Assembly: GCA_963720785.1 (NCBI GenBank) | Contig: CAVRGQ010000003.1 | Location: 124,001 to 188,000 of the forward strand | DNA length: 64,000 nt | Direction: 5' to 3' | DNA from: CAVRGQ01 sp963720785 | GTDB lineage: Bacteria > Actinomycetota > Acidimicrobiia > IMCC26256 > DASPTH01 | Program-made: the position numbers and the translations under genes | Notes under the pieces: model-generated | What the model saw: the letters and a program-made list of their open reading frames with translations, nothing else | The model's database searches: none | What the model was told of the DNA's origin: nothing | In this document: positions 1-9,651 of the stretch, in pieces | How the letters are laid out: the number at the start of each line of letters is the position of its first letter | Numbering within the stretch: the first letter of the stretch is position 1

Positions 1-1
1 C

Positions 2-463
2 ATCGAGCAGATGGTCCAGGTGTTCGCGCCCGACGCGGTGTTCGAGACGCTCGACCTGCGCTTCGACGGACGCGAGGCGATCCGCGCCTTCTTCAAGGAC
101 GTGACCCGCACCGCCGCCGGTCCGCAGGAACGGGTGCCTGACTCGCCGTCGGTGGCCGACTGGAAGGCGCGCGGCAACCAGCCGATGCTGCGCCACATCA
201 CCGGCACCACGCAGATCGACGTGATCGACGAGCGCACGGTGAAGGCCCGTTCGTACTACTACGTGATCGTCCCGCACGGTCTGGACCACTGGGGGCGGTA
301 TCTCGACGAGTTCGGCCTGGTCGACGGCGAGTGGCGCATCACCTACCGCAAGGAGCACACCGACGGCGTGTTCGTGGGCGGGTGGGCCCACCAGTCCGCG
401 GGTGACGCCGTCGCCGACGTGCTGACGCACCCGGTCGACTGGGTACCGCCGGAAAGCTCCTAG
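2..463 (+). CDS. SnoaL-like (NTF2 fold) protein, 5' end outside window
   Basis: The reading frame is open from base 2, so the gene begins upstream; the first ATG at 11 falls inside the conserved helix-strand 'VQVFAPDAVFETLD', and family members have some 20-30 residues before it. About 153 residues are visible, with the NTF2/SnoaL-type stretch 'GREAIRAFFKDV' and the C-terminal 'GEWRITYRK' strand. Such proteins are small cone-shaped enzymes or subunits (cyclases, dehydratases, dioxygenase beta subunits). The substrate cannot be read from sequence. A second SnoaL-like gene lies at 58769-59362 in a Rieske oxygenase operon. Confidence 0.75.
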   Translation: MEQMVQVFAPDAVFETLDLRFDGREAIRAFFKDVTRTAAGPQERVPDSPSVADWKARGNQPMLRHITGTTQIDVIDERTVKARSYYYVIVPHGLDHWGRYLDEFGLVDGEWRITYRKEHTDGVFVGGWAHQSAGDAVADVLTHPVDWVPPESS

Positions 464-485
464 TCACTCGCGACGACGGGCCGGG

Positions 486-491
486 TAGCCT
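486..491 (+). promoter_or_regulatory. -10 box TAGCCT of fbiC (leaderless)
   Basis: TAGCCT ends six bases before the fbiC ATG at 498, the spacing expected if transcription starts at the A of the start codon. There is no Shine-Dalgarno sequence. Confidence 0.55.
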
Positions 492-497
492 CCCGCT

Positions 498-2979
498 ATG
501 ACCGCATCGTTGGACGCGCACCTCGGTCTCCCCGCCGACGTGCGCGCGCTCACCGGCGTGCCCACCGCGGAGCTGATGGCCGAGGCGGCCCGGTTGCGCG
601 ACGGCGCCCACGGTGCGCGCATCACCTTCTCGCCCAAGGTGTTCATCCCGCTCACGATGTTGTGCCGCGACAAGTGCGGCTACTGCACGTTCGCCAAGCC
701 GCCGGCGCACCTCGTGTCGCCCTTCCTCGAGCTCGACGACGTGCTCGCCATCGCCCGGCGCGGCGCCGAGCTCGGCTGCCACGAGGCGCTCTTCACCCTC
801 GGTGAGGCGCCCGAGGCCCGCTACCCCGTCGCCGCCGAGTGGCTGCGCGAGCGCGGCTACGAGACGACCGTCGACTACCTGATCGCGGCCTCGGCTGCCG
901 TGCTCACCGAGACCGGGCTGCTCCCCCACGCCAACGCGGGCGCGCTCACCCAGGCCGAGCTGGAGCGACTGCGCGCGGTGTCGCCGTCGCAGGGGATGAT
1001 GATCGAGACGCTCGCGGCGCGCCTCGGCGAGCCGGGCGGCCCGCACGCCGGCGCCCCCGACAAGACCCCGGAGCGGCGCCTCGCCACGTTGGAGGCCGCG
1101 GGCCTCGCTGCGGTGCCGTTCACCACCGGCATCCTCGTGGGCATCGGCGAGACGCGCGAGGAGCGGCTCGAGGCCCTGGTCGCCATCCGCGACGCCCACG
1201 CCGCGCCACGGCCACGTGCAGGAGGTGATCATCCAGAACTTCCTGCCGAAGCCCGACACCTCGATGCACAACGCGCCGGCGTGCGACACGAACGAGTACC
1301 TCTGGACCGTCGCCGCGGCCCGCGTCGTGCTCGGTGCCGATATGCACCTGCAGGCGCCGCCGAACCTCTCCGCCCCCGACGAGCTCACCGCGCTGCTCGA
1401 CGCCGGCATCGACGACTGGGGCGGCGTCTCCCCCGTCACCCCCGACCACGTGAACCCCGAGCGGCCGTGGCCCGCCCTCGACGCGTTGCGGGTGGCCACT
1501 GAAACCGCGGGCAAGACGCTGGCGCCGCGCCTCACGATCTACCCGGAGTACGTCGCGAACGAGGAGCGGTGGCTCCACCCCGACGTGCGCTTCGCGGTGC
1601 GGTGCGCCTCCGACCTCGAGGGGCTCGGCCGCGACCACCCGTGGTCGCCCGGCAGCGAGCTCACGCCGCCGCAGCTCCTTCCCTCGTCCCTGCCGCCGGT
1701 GTGGCCCACGCGCGGTCGCACTCCGGTGGGTGCGGTGCTCGACGGCTTCCTCGCCGGCGAGGAGCTCGGCGAGGCCGAGATCGTCACGCTGCTCAGCGCC
1801 CGTGGCCCCGACGTGCTGGAGGTGGCGGCGGTCGCCGACGACCTGCGCCGCGCCACCGTGGGCGACGCGGTCACGTTCGTGCGCAACCGCAACATCAACT
1901 ACACGAACGTCTGCACGTTCAAGTGCAAGTTCTGCGCGTTCTCGAAGGGGCCGCTGTCGCTCAACCTGCGCGGCAACCCCTACCTCCTCGAGATGGACGA
2001 GATGCAGCGCCGGGTGGTGGAGGCCGTGGAGTGCGGCGCCACCGAGGTGTGCCTGCAGGGTGGCATCCACCCCGACTTCGACGGCGACTACTACATCGAC
2101 GTCGCCAAGGCGGTGAAGGCGGTCGCCCCCGACATCCACGTGCACGGGTTCACCGCGCTCGAGGTCACCGAGGGTGCGCGTCGCCTGGACATGCCGCTCG
2201 CCGAGTACCTCGTGCGGCTGAAGGAAGCGGGGCTCGCCACGCTGCCCGGCACCGCGGCCGAGATCCTCGACGACGAGGTGCGGGCGGTCCTCTGCCCCGA
2301 CAAGATCGACACCGACGAGTGGCTCGAGGCACACCGCACCGCGCACTCGGTGGGCCTGCGCTCCAACGTCACGATCATGTTCGGCCACCTCGAGCGGCCC
2401 GAGCACATCGCCCGGCACATCCTGCGCACCCGCGCGCTGCAGCAGGAGACGGGCGGCTTCACCGAGTTCGTGCCGCTGCCGTTCGTGCACATGGCCACGC
2501 CGATCTTCCTCCAGAAGAAGGCGCGCCCCGGCCCCACGATGCGCGAGGTGCTCCTCGTGCACGCGGTCGGCCGGCTCGCGTACCGCGGGTGGATCGACAA
2601 CATCCAGGTGTCGTGGGTGAAGATGGGCGCACGGGGCGCCCGTCAGGCGCTCCTCGCCGGGTGCAACGACCTCGGCGGCACCCTCATGGACGAGAACATC
2701 TCGCGGGCCGCGGGTGCCAGCCACGGCCAGGAGCTCGACGAGTCGGAGCTGCGCGCGATCGTGGAGCCGCTCGGGCGCACGCTCGAGCAGCGCACCACGC
2801 TCTACGGCCGCACCCACACCGAGGGCAAGCGGCTGCGGCCGCCGGCCGAGGTGGTGGCCGACGAGGCCGCGGCCGAGGCCTTCTGGGCCACGACCGGAGG
2901 GAGCCAGTCGGGGGCGACCACGGGCGAAGGTCCGACCGCGGAGTCGGTGCCGGTTACCCTCGGGGCCACGCGCAGCTGA
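498..2979 (+). CDS. fbiC: FbiC, F0 synthase of coenzyme F420 biosynthesis (frameshifted)
   Basis: FbiC joins 5-amino-6-(D-ribitylamino)uracil and tyrosine to make the deazaflavin F0, using two radical-SAM domains. The N-terminal CofG-like half has the cluster motif 'LCRDKCGYC' (about residues 54-62); the C-terminal CofH-like half has 'CTFKCKFC'. Length after repair is 826 residues, normal for actinobacterial FbiC. The frame breaks once at about 1198-1210: removing one base there restores 'DAHARHGHVQEVI', a conserved FbiC stretch, so I read this as a +1 indel rather than two genes. F420 would serve the LLM oxidoreductase at 32643. The start is set by the -10 box six bases upstream. PfkB kinase follows after 29 bases. 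Confidence 0.93.
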
Positions 2980-3008
2980 GGGGCTGCGAGCTTCGCGAGG
3001 AGACCTGA

Positions 3009-3998
3009 GTGAGCCGTCTGGATGTCGTGGCGATCGGCAACGCCCTCGTCGACGTGCTGTCGCACGAGTCGTTCGAGTTCGTCACCGAGCACGAGCTCGT
3101 CGTGGGGTCGATGACCCTGATCGACACGCCCACCGCCGAGCGGCTGTACGCCGCCATGGGGCCGGGCACCGAGATCTCCGGCGGCTCCGCCGCCAACACG
3201 ATGGCCGGGGTCGCGTCGTTCGGCGGCGCGGCGGCGTTCGTGGGCCGGGTGGCCGACGACCAGCTCGGCAAGGTGTTCGCCCACGACATCCGCGCCGCCG
3301 GCGTGGAGTTCAGCGCGGCGCCCGCGACCGACGGCAACGAGCCGAGTGGCCGCTGCCTCATCGTGGTCACCCCCGACGCGCAGCGCACCATGCACACCTT
3401 CCTCGGCGCGTCGGCCAAGCTCGGGCCCGCCGACCTCGACCACGAGCTCCTCGCCCACGCCCAGGTGCTGTACCTCGAGGGTTACCTGTGGGACGAGCCC
3501 GAGGCGCAGGAGGCCTACCGCGTCGCCACCCGGGTGGTGCACGAGGCCGGTGGCCGCGTGGCGTTCTCGCTCTCCGACTCGTTCTGTGTCGACCGCCACC
3601 GCGACACCTTCCTCGAGTTGATCGAGCGCGAGGTCGACGTGCTGTTCGCCAACGAGGCGGAGATCACCTCGCTCTACCAGGTCGACGAGTTCGACACCGC
3701 GCTCCAGCAGGTCAACCACCACTGCGAGATCGCCGCGCTCACACGGGGCGCGAAGGGCGCGGTCATCGTGGCGCGCGACGAGGTGCACGTGATCGACGCC
3801 GCTGCCGTCGCCCACGTGGAGGACACGACCGGCGCCGGCGACCTCTTCGCCGCCGGGTTCCTGTACGGCCTCACGCACGGGTACGACCTCGGCACCTGCG
3901 GTCACCTCGGTGCGGTTGCCGCGGCCGAGGTCATCAGCCACCTCGGCGCCCGGCCGGAGACGAGCCTCGCCGACCTGGCGCAGTCGCTCCTCGGCTGA
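3009..3998 (+). CDS. PfkB-family sugar/nucleoside kinase (adenosine kinase-like)
   Basis: Complete 329-residue ribokinase-fold kinase. The glycine-rich substrate region 'GGSAANTMAGVASFGG' is at about residues 58-73, and the catalytic anion-hole motif 'DTTGAGDLFAAGF' with the base Asp is near residue 280. The overall pattern, with a long lid and 'GNALVDVL' at the N-terminus, resembles the adenosine kinase branch, but the substrate is not certain. The GTG start has a good Shine-Dalgarno (gaggag) 8-9 bases upstream. It is 29 bases downstream of fbiC and 10 bases upstream of the LOG-family gene, so the three are probably cotranscribed. Confidence 0.85.
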   Translation: MSRLDVVAIGNALVDVLSHESFEFVTEHELVVGSMTLIDTPTAERLYAAMGPGTEISGGSAANTMAGVASFGGAAAFVGRVADDQLGKVFAHDIRAAGVEFSAAPATDGNEPSGRCLIVVTPDAQRTMHTFLGASAKLGPADLDHELLAHAQVLYLEGYLWDEPEAQEAYRVATRVVHEAGGRVAFSLSDSFCVDRHRDTFLELIEREVDVLFANEAEITSLYQVDEFDTALQQVNHHCEIAALTRGAKGAVIVARDEVHVIDAAAVAHVEDTTGAGDLFAAGFLYGLTHGYDLGTCGHLGAVAAAEVISHLGARPETSLADLAQSLLG

Positions 3999-4008
3999 GG
4001 GTTCCGGC

Positions 4009-5049
4009 GTGAAGCTCCCCCGCTACCGCACCGGCGATCCCGACCTCGACGCGCAGGTCGCCGCGCTCGTGGAGCGCGTCGCGGATCCGCAAGACGCGGA
4101 TCTGGTCTTCGAGCTCGTGGTCTCCGCGCTGCGCCTCGGGCGCGACCACGCGGATCGTCTCGACCTCAAGATCGCCAACGCCGCGCTGAAGGAGATGCGC
4201 TACTCCTTCCACGTGTTCGAGCCCTACCGCGGGTCGCGCAAGGCCGCGATCTTCGGCTCGGCCCGCACGCAGCCGATGGACCCGCTCTACGTGCAGACCA
4301 AGGAGCTCGCCGCCGCGCTGGCGGCGAAGGACTGGATGGTCATCACCGGCGCGGGCCCCGGGATCATGGAGGCCGGGCTCGAGGGCGCCGGCCCCGACCA
4401 GTCGTTCGGCGTGAGCATCAACCTGCCGTTCGAGACGACCACGAGCGCCTTCCTCGCCGGCGACCCGAAGCTCATCAACTTCCGCTACTTCTTCACCCGC
4501 AAGCTCGAGTTCGTGAAGGAGTCCTCCGCGTTCGTGCTGCTGCCGGGCGGATTCGGCACGATGGACGAGGCGTTCGAGCTGCTCACGCTCCTGCAGACCG
4601 GCAAGTCGGTGTCCGCGCCCGTCGTGCTGCTCGACACGCCCGGCGGTACCTACTGGGAGCACTGGTGCGAGTTCATCCACCAGGAGATGGGCGCCGCCCG
4701 CTACATCTCGCCGGAGGACTTCCGCCTGATCAAGGTGACCGACTCCGTCGACGTCGCGGTCGACGAGGTGCTCGGCTTCTACACGAACTACCACTCGCAA
4801 CGGTTCGTCGACGGCCGTCTCGTGCTGCGCATGCAGGAGCTGCCGGATGACGCCGCGCTCGCCGCGCTCAACCGCGACTTCCGCGACATCGTCGTGAAGG
4901 GCGAGATCGAGCCGATCGCCACCACGAAGGCCGAGCGTGCCGACAACGACCACGCCGACCTGTCGCGCCTCGCCTTCCGGTTCGACCGCCACGGCTGGGC
5001 CCGCCTACGCATGCTGATCGACCGCCTCAACGGCCGCGACGACGGGTAG
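4009..5049 (+). CDS. LOG-family nucleotide 5'-monophosphate phosphoribohydrolase-like protein
   Basis: 346 residues. The LOG signature 'PGGFGTMDE' (PGGxGTxxE) is near residue 180 and the phosphate-binding 'GAGPGIMEA' loop near residue 117. LOG proteins release free bases from nucleoside monophosphates (cytokinin-activating in plants and actinobacteria). The C-terminal about 90 residues after the Rossmann core are an extension seen in longer actinobacterial members. The GTG at 4009 is chosen because it follows the kinase stop by 10 bases and matches the family N-terminus; the frame is open further upstream. Neighbouring a PfkB nucleoside kinase suggests a shared role in nucleotide turnover; that is inference. 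Confidence 0.85.
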   Translation: MKLPRYRTGDPDLDAQVAALVERVADPQDADLVFELVVSALRLGRDHADRLDLKIANAALKEMRYSFHVFEPYRGSRKAAIFGSARTQPMDPLYVQTKELAAALAAKDWMVITGAGPGIMEAGLEGAGPDQSFGVSINLPFETTTSAFLAGDPKLINFRYFFTRKLEFVKESSAFVLLPGGFGTMDEAFELLTLLQTGKSVSAPVVLLDTPGGTYWEHWCEFIHQEMGAARYISPEDFRLIKVTDSVDVAVDEVLGFYTNYHSQRFVDGRLVLRMQELPDDAALAALNRDFRDIVVKGEIEPIATTKAERADNDHADLSRLAFRFDRHGWARLRMLIDRLNGRDDG

Positions 5050-5085
5050 TAAACCGACCGACCCACGAACTGCGGAGGTGCTGCA

Positions 5086-5517
5086 ATGGCGTACTCGACC
5101 GTGATGCCCTACCTGTGCGTCGACGGTGCCGCCGACGCGATCGCGTGGTACTCCGAGGTCCTCGGCGCCCGGGAGGAGTTCCGGATACCGGGCCCCGACG
5201 GACGCATCGGTCACGCCGAGCTGCGGTTCGGCGACGCGACCGTGATGCTCGCCGACGAGTGGCCCGAGGAGGGTGTGCTCGCACCCCCGACGATCGGCGG
5301 CACCGCGGTCACTCTGATGCTCTGGGTCGACGACGTCGACGCCGTGTTCGACCGGGCAGTGGAGCAGGGTGCGACCCCAGTACGTGAGGTCGCCGACCAG
5401 TTCTACGGCGACCGGACCGGGCAGTTCCTGTGCCCGTGGGGACACCGCTGGAACGTGTACACCCAGGTGGAAGAGGTGTCCCAGGAGGAGATGCTCCGTC
5501 GCGCCACCGAACTCTGA
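5086..5517 (+). CDS. VOC/glyoxalase-fold protein, PhnB-like
   Basis: 143 residues with two beta-alpha-beta-beta-beta repeats of the vicinal-oxygen-chelate fold: 'AIAWYSEVLGAREEFRIPGPDGRIGHAEL' begins the first (written here in outline) and 'LWVDDVDAVFDRAV' the second. C-terminal 'FYGDRTGQFLCPWGHRW' is typical of PhnB/YdcJ-type members (glyoxalase/bleomycin-resistance superfamily, DUF1428/PF00903 group). The ligand is unknown. Shine-Dalgarno ggaggtg lies 7 bases before the ATG. The gene stands 36 bases after the LOG gene and may be the end of that operon. Confidence 0.8.
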   Translation: MAYSTVMPYLCVDGAADAIAWYSEVLGAREEFRIPGPDGRIGHAELRFGDATVMLADEWPEEGVLAPPTIGGTAVTLMLWVDDVDAVFDRAVEQGATPVREVADQFYGDRTGQFLCPWGHRWNVYTQVEEVSQEEMLRRATEL

Positions 5518-5616
5518 GTAGCCTGACTCGTCACGATTTGGCGTCAGCAGGACGTCGCGGTGGGGCCCCAGCGGCGATGTCGTGCACGGAGCGAGCGGAG
5601 GAGCGAGGGTGGAAAG

Positions 5617-5817
5617 TCAGTCGAAGTGCTCGGGGGCGCCGCCGAGGGCGTTGATCGCCTTCTCGATGGCGCGGCGGGCCACGAGGATCTTCTTCTCGTC
5701 GTCGAGCGCGTCGGCGTCGCCGTCCTCGGTGGCGGCGCGCAGCTTCTCGTAGGCGAGGTCGCGCAGCGCTTCCTCGACCGCCTGGAGTCGAACGACGAGG
5801 TGCTCGGCGTCATGCAC
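5617..5817 (-). CDS. small predicted helical protein at the end of the glc operon
   Basis: 66 residues, strongly charged and predicted almost entirely helical ('AVEEALRDLAYEKLRAATED' and 'KKILVARRAIEKAINAL'), suggesting a short coiled coil. No recognised family. Its ATG overlaps the end of glcF by eight bases, which argues that it is a real, translationally coupled gene and not noise. Function unknown; a role linked to glycolate oxidase would be inference from position only. Confidence 0.55.
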   Translation of the reverse strand: MHDAEHLVVRLQAVEEALRDLAYEKLRAATEDGDADALDDEKKILVARRAIEKAINALGGAPEHFD

Positions 5818-7072
5818 GAGACTGCTCCCCTTCCGGTTCGAGCGCGGCAGCGAGCAGCTCCGCGGGGTGTTTCACGTCGAGACCCGCGGCCGCGAGGTGC
5901 ATGGAGCAACCGGGGTTCGCAGAGACGACGAGCAACGTGCCCGTACTGTCACGGGCGGCCGCCCGCAGCGCGGCGACCTTGCGGTCGCGCACCTCGCCCG
6001 AGAGCGCGGGTTCGAACACGGAGTAGGCGCCACCCGCGCCGCAGCACAGGCCGTCGTCGGCGGTGTCGTGCAGCCGGTACGCCGGCGCCAGCACGCGGCG
6101 CACGCCGGCCTCGGCGTGCTGGACGTGGCGGAGGTGGCACGGGTCCTGTACCACGAGGTCGCGGCCGGTGTCGCGCAGCGGCAGCGGTGCACCGGCGGCG
6201 GTCTGTTCGGCGACCCACTCGGAGAAGTCGCGCACCCTCGCCGCGAACACCTCGGCCTCGGGAGTGCCGACGAGGCGCCCGTAGTCCTTCATCGCCGCGC
6301 CGCATCCTGCGCTGTCGACGACGATCGGCGCGTCGCCGGGCATCGACGCCATCACCTTGCGGGCGAGCTTGCGGGCCTCGGCTACTCGCCCGGCGTGCAC
6401 GTGCAGCGCGCCGCAGCAGTCGCCGCCCGCACCAGGGAGACCCGGCCGGGCGCCCGTGGCGCGCATCACCCGGAGCGCGTCGCGATGCACGTCGCGTTGC
6501 CACGCGTCCATCACACATCCGGGGAACAGGTACACGTCGGGATCGGCGTCGGCCTCGAGCGGATCGCGCAGCGACCGCGGCGACAACTTGGGGATGCCGA
6601 AGCGGCGCGGCACGAGGTGCAGGCGCTGACCGATCAGCACGAGCCACGTGAGCGCGATGAGCACGCCGTGCCGGGGCAGCAGCACGACGTAGGCGAACCA
6701 CTCCCCCGCCCGTTGGTGCCACGGGCGCGGGCGCCCGGCGCGTGGGTGCTGCTGCAGCGCGGCGCGGGTGCCCTCCATGAGATGACCGAACGGCACACCG
6801 GACGGGCAGGCGGCCTCACACCCGCGGCACTGGATGCACGTCTCCATGCTGTCGACGAAGGCGGCGTCGAGCGGCGCGCCCTCCAACTCGACCGCCCGCA
6901 TCGCGGTGATGCGGCCGCGCGGCGACAGCGACTCCAGGCCGGTGACCCGGTACGTGGGGCAGTGCGGCAGGCACAGGCCGCACGACACGCACGCGACCAG
7001 TTCCTCCTCGTCGACCGGGAGGAGGTGCCGGCGCTCGTGCAGCGAGGCGTGGTCGTGCAGCTCAGACGACAT
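5810..7072 (-). CDS. glcF: glycolate oxidase iron-sulfur subunit GlcF
   Basis: 420 residues. Two ferredoxin-type 4Fe-4S motifs sit near the N-terminus: 'CVSCGLCLPHCP' (about 28-39) and 'CIQCRGCEAACP' (about 79-90). Two CCG domains follow, with 'GCVMDAWQRDVHRDAL' and 'GDCCGALHVHAG' in the first and 'PCHLRHVQ', 'GLCCGAGG' in the second; these bind a further cluster or haem-disulfide-reductase-type centre. Electrons from glycolate or D-lactate pass from GlcD through this subunit to quinone. It overlaps glcE by 11 bases and is the third gene of the glcDEF operon. Confidence 0.93.
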   Translation of the reverse strand: MSSELHDHASLHERRHLLPVDEEELVACVSCGLCLPHCPTYRVTGLESLSPRGRITAMRAVELEGAPLDAAFVDSMETCIQCRGCEAACPSGVPFGHLMEGTRAALQQHPRAGRPRPWHQRAGEWFAYVVLLPRHGVLIALTWLVLIGQRLHLVPRRFGIPKLSPRSLRDPLEADADPDVYLFPGCVMDAWQRDVHRDALRVMRATGARPGLPGAGGDCCGALHVHAGRVAEARKLARKVMASMPGDAPIVVDSAGCGAAMKDYGRLVGTPEAEVFAARVRDFSEWVAEQTAAGAPLPLRDTGRDLVVQDPCHLRHVQHAEAGVRRVLAPAYRLHDTADDGLCCGAGGAYSVFEPALSGEVRDRKVAALRAAARDSTGTLLVVSANPGCSMHLAAAGLDVKHPAELLAAALEPEGEQSRA

Positions 7073-8103
7073 GGACCGACTCCGCGGCGAGGGGCAGGCG
7101 GCCGGGCGCGCACTTGCCGGTGGGATCGAACGCCTCGGCGATCCGGCGCATCAGCGCGACGTTGGGCAGCGCGATGCCGAAGCCGTCGACGCCGGGGGCG
7201 CCCCGCTCGCGCAGCAGCCATCCGCCCGCCGCTTCCGCGGCATCACGCGCTGGCGATCAGCGCATCGGCGGTGCCGGCGGCGACGTGCACCGTGCCGACG
7301 CCCATCTCCGCGGCCCACTCGACGCCGGTCGAACGCAACGCGTCGAGCCGGTCGAGCAGCACTCGGAGCTCGGCGGGCGGCACGCTGATGCGCCCGCGGT
7401 GTGGGCCGGCGGGCCACGCGGGCATGGCGCAGGGGGTGCCGCCGATCGCCGCGAGCTCGGCGGCGACGTCGGCGGTCTCGCCCTCGAGCAACACATGGGT
7501 GGCGGTGCCGTCGAAGCGGATGCACGCGGGGCGCAGCACCGCGGCGCGCACCGCGAACGGGTCGAGCGCGGTGGTGCACCACACCGACGCCGCGGGGAGC
7601 GGCTGGCAGCGCAGCGTGGTGCGGGCGATCACCCCGAGGGTGCCGAGTGAGCCCACGAGCAGGCGGGGAAGGTCGAAGCCACTCACGTTCTTCACCGTGG
7701 GGCCGCCGCCCTTGATCAGTCGGCCGTCGGCGGTGACGAAGCGCACCTCGAGCACGCGGTCGCGCAGCGGGCCCCACCGGAGGCGCCGGTGACCGGAGAG
7801 GCCGGTGGCGAGCACCCCGCCCACGGTGGCGGCCGGGTCGCGCGGGTCGAGCGCGCACTCCTGGCCGTGCTCGGCGAGCACCGCGGCGAGGTCTGCGCAC
7901 GTTGTGCCGGCGTTGACGGTGACCGTGAGGTCGTCGGGGTCGAAGGTGACCACGCCCGCCGGCGCCGACACCTCCACGACCTCGGCACCGCCCGGGGGCG
8001 GGCCACCGACCTCCCAGTGCGTGCGACCACCGACCGTGCTGACGGCCGGCGCGGCGGCCACCGCCTCCTGCAGGTCGGAGTAGCCGAGCAGCGGGGCCGT
8101 CAT
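7062..8103 (-). CDS. glcE: glycolate oxidase FAD-binding subunit GlcE (frameshifted near C-terminus)
   Basis: FAD_binding_4-type subunit of the glycolate oxidase complex. 'LDPRDPAATVGGVLATGLSGHRR' (outline) and 'KGGGPTVKNVSGFDLPRLLVGSLGTLG' carry the PCMH-type FAD contacts. The frame stops prematurely at about 7243 but is restored by dropping one base at 7244-7250; the restored tail reads '...GFGIALPNVALMRRI', then 'FDPTGKCAPGR', the expected GlcE end, terminating at 7062. Repaired length is 346 residues. The ATG at 8103 shares one base with the glcD stop (TGATG), showing tight coupling. Confidence 0.88.
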
Positions 8104-9554
8104 CAGATCCACGTGCCTTCGGGGACGCGGGGCAGTTCGCCGCAGCGGCTCCCGCGGGGGAGCACCTTCTGCGGGTTCGCCCGCCCCGACGGATCGAACG
8201 CGTCGCGAAGGCGCGCCTGGGCGTCGAGGTCGTCGGGCGAGAAGATGAGCGGCATCGCGTCGCGCTTCTCGATGCCGATGCCGTGCTCCCCCGACAGCAC
8301 CCCGCCGGCGGCGACACACGCGGCGAGGATCTCGTCGCCCGCGCGCTCCACCCGTTCCCAGATGCCGGCCTCGCGGGCGTCGAACACGATGAGCGGGTGC
8401 AGGTTGCCGTCGCCCGCGTGGAACACGTTCATCATCGTGAGCTGCTGCTCGGCCGCGATCGCGTACACCTGGCGCAGCACGTCGACGAGCTTGGTGCGCG
8501 GGACCACGGCGTCGTGCAGGTAGTAGTCGGGGGCGATGCGGGCGATCGCGCCGAACGCCGACTTGCGCCCCTTCCAGAGCAGCGCCCGCTCGGCCTCGTC
8601 GGCCGCGACGCGGACCGTGCGGGCGCCGTGCTCCTTGCCCACCCGCTCGACCTCGCGCACCTGGTGGGCGACGCCGTCGGGGAGACCGTCGAGCTCGACG
8701 AGCAGCACCGCGGCGGCGTCGCGCGGGTAGCCCGCGCCGACGAAGTCCTCCACCGCACGTGTGATCTCGGCGTCCATCATCTCGAGCGCGGCGGGCACGA
8801 TGCCCGCGGCGATGATCCCGCTGACGGTGGCGGCGGCGGCCTCGATGCTGAGGAAGTCGAGCAGCAGCGTGCGCACCACCGGCGGGTTCGGCGTGAGCCG
8901 CACCGCGATGCGGGTGGCGATGCCCATCGTGCCCTCGCTGCCGACGAAGCAACCCCGCAGGTCGTAGCCGGGGACGTCGGGCTCGAGCCCGCCGAGCTGC
9001 GCGACCGAGCCGTCGCCGAGCACGCACTCCACCGCGAGCACATGGGTGGAGGTGACACCGGACGAGAGACAATGGGGGCCGCCGGCATTGGTGCCGACGT
9101 TGCCGCCGATGGTGCAGGCCTGCTGCGACGACGGGTCGGGCGCGAAGTGCAGGCCGAGGTGCGCGACCTCGCGGCTGAGGTCGAGGTTGAGGACGCCGGG
9201 CTCCACCCAGGCGACGCGCTGCTCCGCATCGACGTCGAGCACCCGGTTCATCTGCGTGGTGACGATCACGAGCGGGTCGTCGAGCGGGGTGGCGCCGCCC
9301 GCGAGGCCGGTGCCGCTCCCCCGCACCACGAACGGCCGGTCGTGCTGCGCGGCGACGCGCACCGCTTGCGCGACGTCGTAGCCGTTGCGGGGGAAGCAGA
9401 CCGCGGCCGCGCTGCCGCGCGCGACGCCCGCGTCGCGCGAGTAGAGCGCGAGCTCGAGCGGTTCGGCGCGGGCTCGGTCGGGACCGAGCGTCGCCCGCAG
9501 GTCGGCGAGGAGCGCGTCCGGCGATTCGGGGCTGGTGTCGATACTTCCGTCGAT
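8103..9554 (-). CDS. glcD: glycolate oxidase FAD-linked subunit GlcD (start codon unusual)
   Basis: Catalytic FAD-linked oxidase: 'VVRGSGTGLAGGA' (PCMH FAD domain), 'NVGTNAGGPHCLSSGVT', and C-terminal FAD-oxidase motifs 'NVFHAGDGNLHPLI' and 'GVLSGEHGIGIEKR'. The first recognised start codon is a GTG at 9362, which would cut off about 60 residues that read like normal GlcD N-terminus ('LYSRDAG', 'CFPRNGYDVAQAV'). The open frame runs upstream with no ATG, GTG or TTG. A TAGTCT box at 9562-9567 lies seven bases before an in-frame ATC at 9554, matching the leaderless spacing used elsewhere here, so I set the start at 9554 with low certainty. Confidence 0.85.
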   Translation of the reverse strand: MDGSIDTSPESPDALLADLRATLGPDRARAEPLELALYSRDAGVARGSAAAVCFPRNGYDVAQAVRVAAQHDRPFVVRGSGTGLAGGATPLDDPLVIVTTQMNRVLDVDAEQRVAWVEPGVLNLDLSREVAHLGLHFAPDPSSQQACTIGGNVGTNAGGPHCLSSGVTSTHVLAVECVLGDGSVAQLGGLEPDVPGYDLRGCFVGSEGTMGIATRIAVRLTPNPPVVRTLLLDFLSIEAAAATVSGIIAAGIVPAALEMMDAEITRAVEDFVGAGYPRDAAAVLLVELDGLPDGVAHQVREVERVGKEHGARTVRVAADEAERALLWKGRKSAFGAIARIAPDYYLHDAVVPRTKLVDVLRQVYAIAAEQQLTMMNVFHAGDGNLHPLIVFDAREAGIWERVERAGDEILAACVAAGGVLSGEHGIGIEKRDAMPLIFSPDDLDAQARLRDAFDPSGRANPQKVLPRGSRCGELPRVPEGTWI

Positions 9555-9583
9555 GGACCCGAGACTACGACGAATCGTCGGCG

Positions 9584-9644
9584 GAACACTGTGTGAACAC
9601 GCCCGGGCAATACCGCGACCGGTGCGCTCACCTCACTAGTGTTC
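9584..9644. promoter_or_regulatory. possible operator with three GAACAC hexamers between divergent genes
   Basis: The glcD-CDS 9652 gap holds GAACAC at 9584-9589 and 9595-9600 as direct repeats with five-base spacing, and the reverse complement GTGTTC at 9639-9644. This could bind a regulator of the glc operon. No regulator gene is adjacent, and chance cannot be excluded. Confidence 0.25.
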
Positions 9645-9651
9645 GCCCCGG

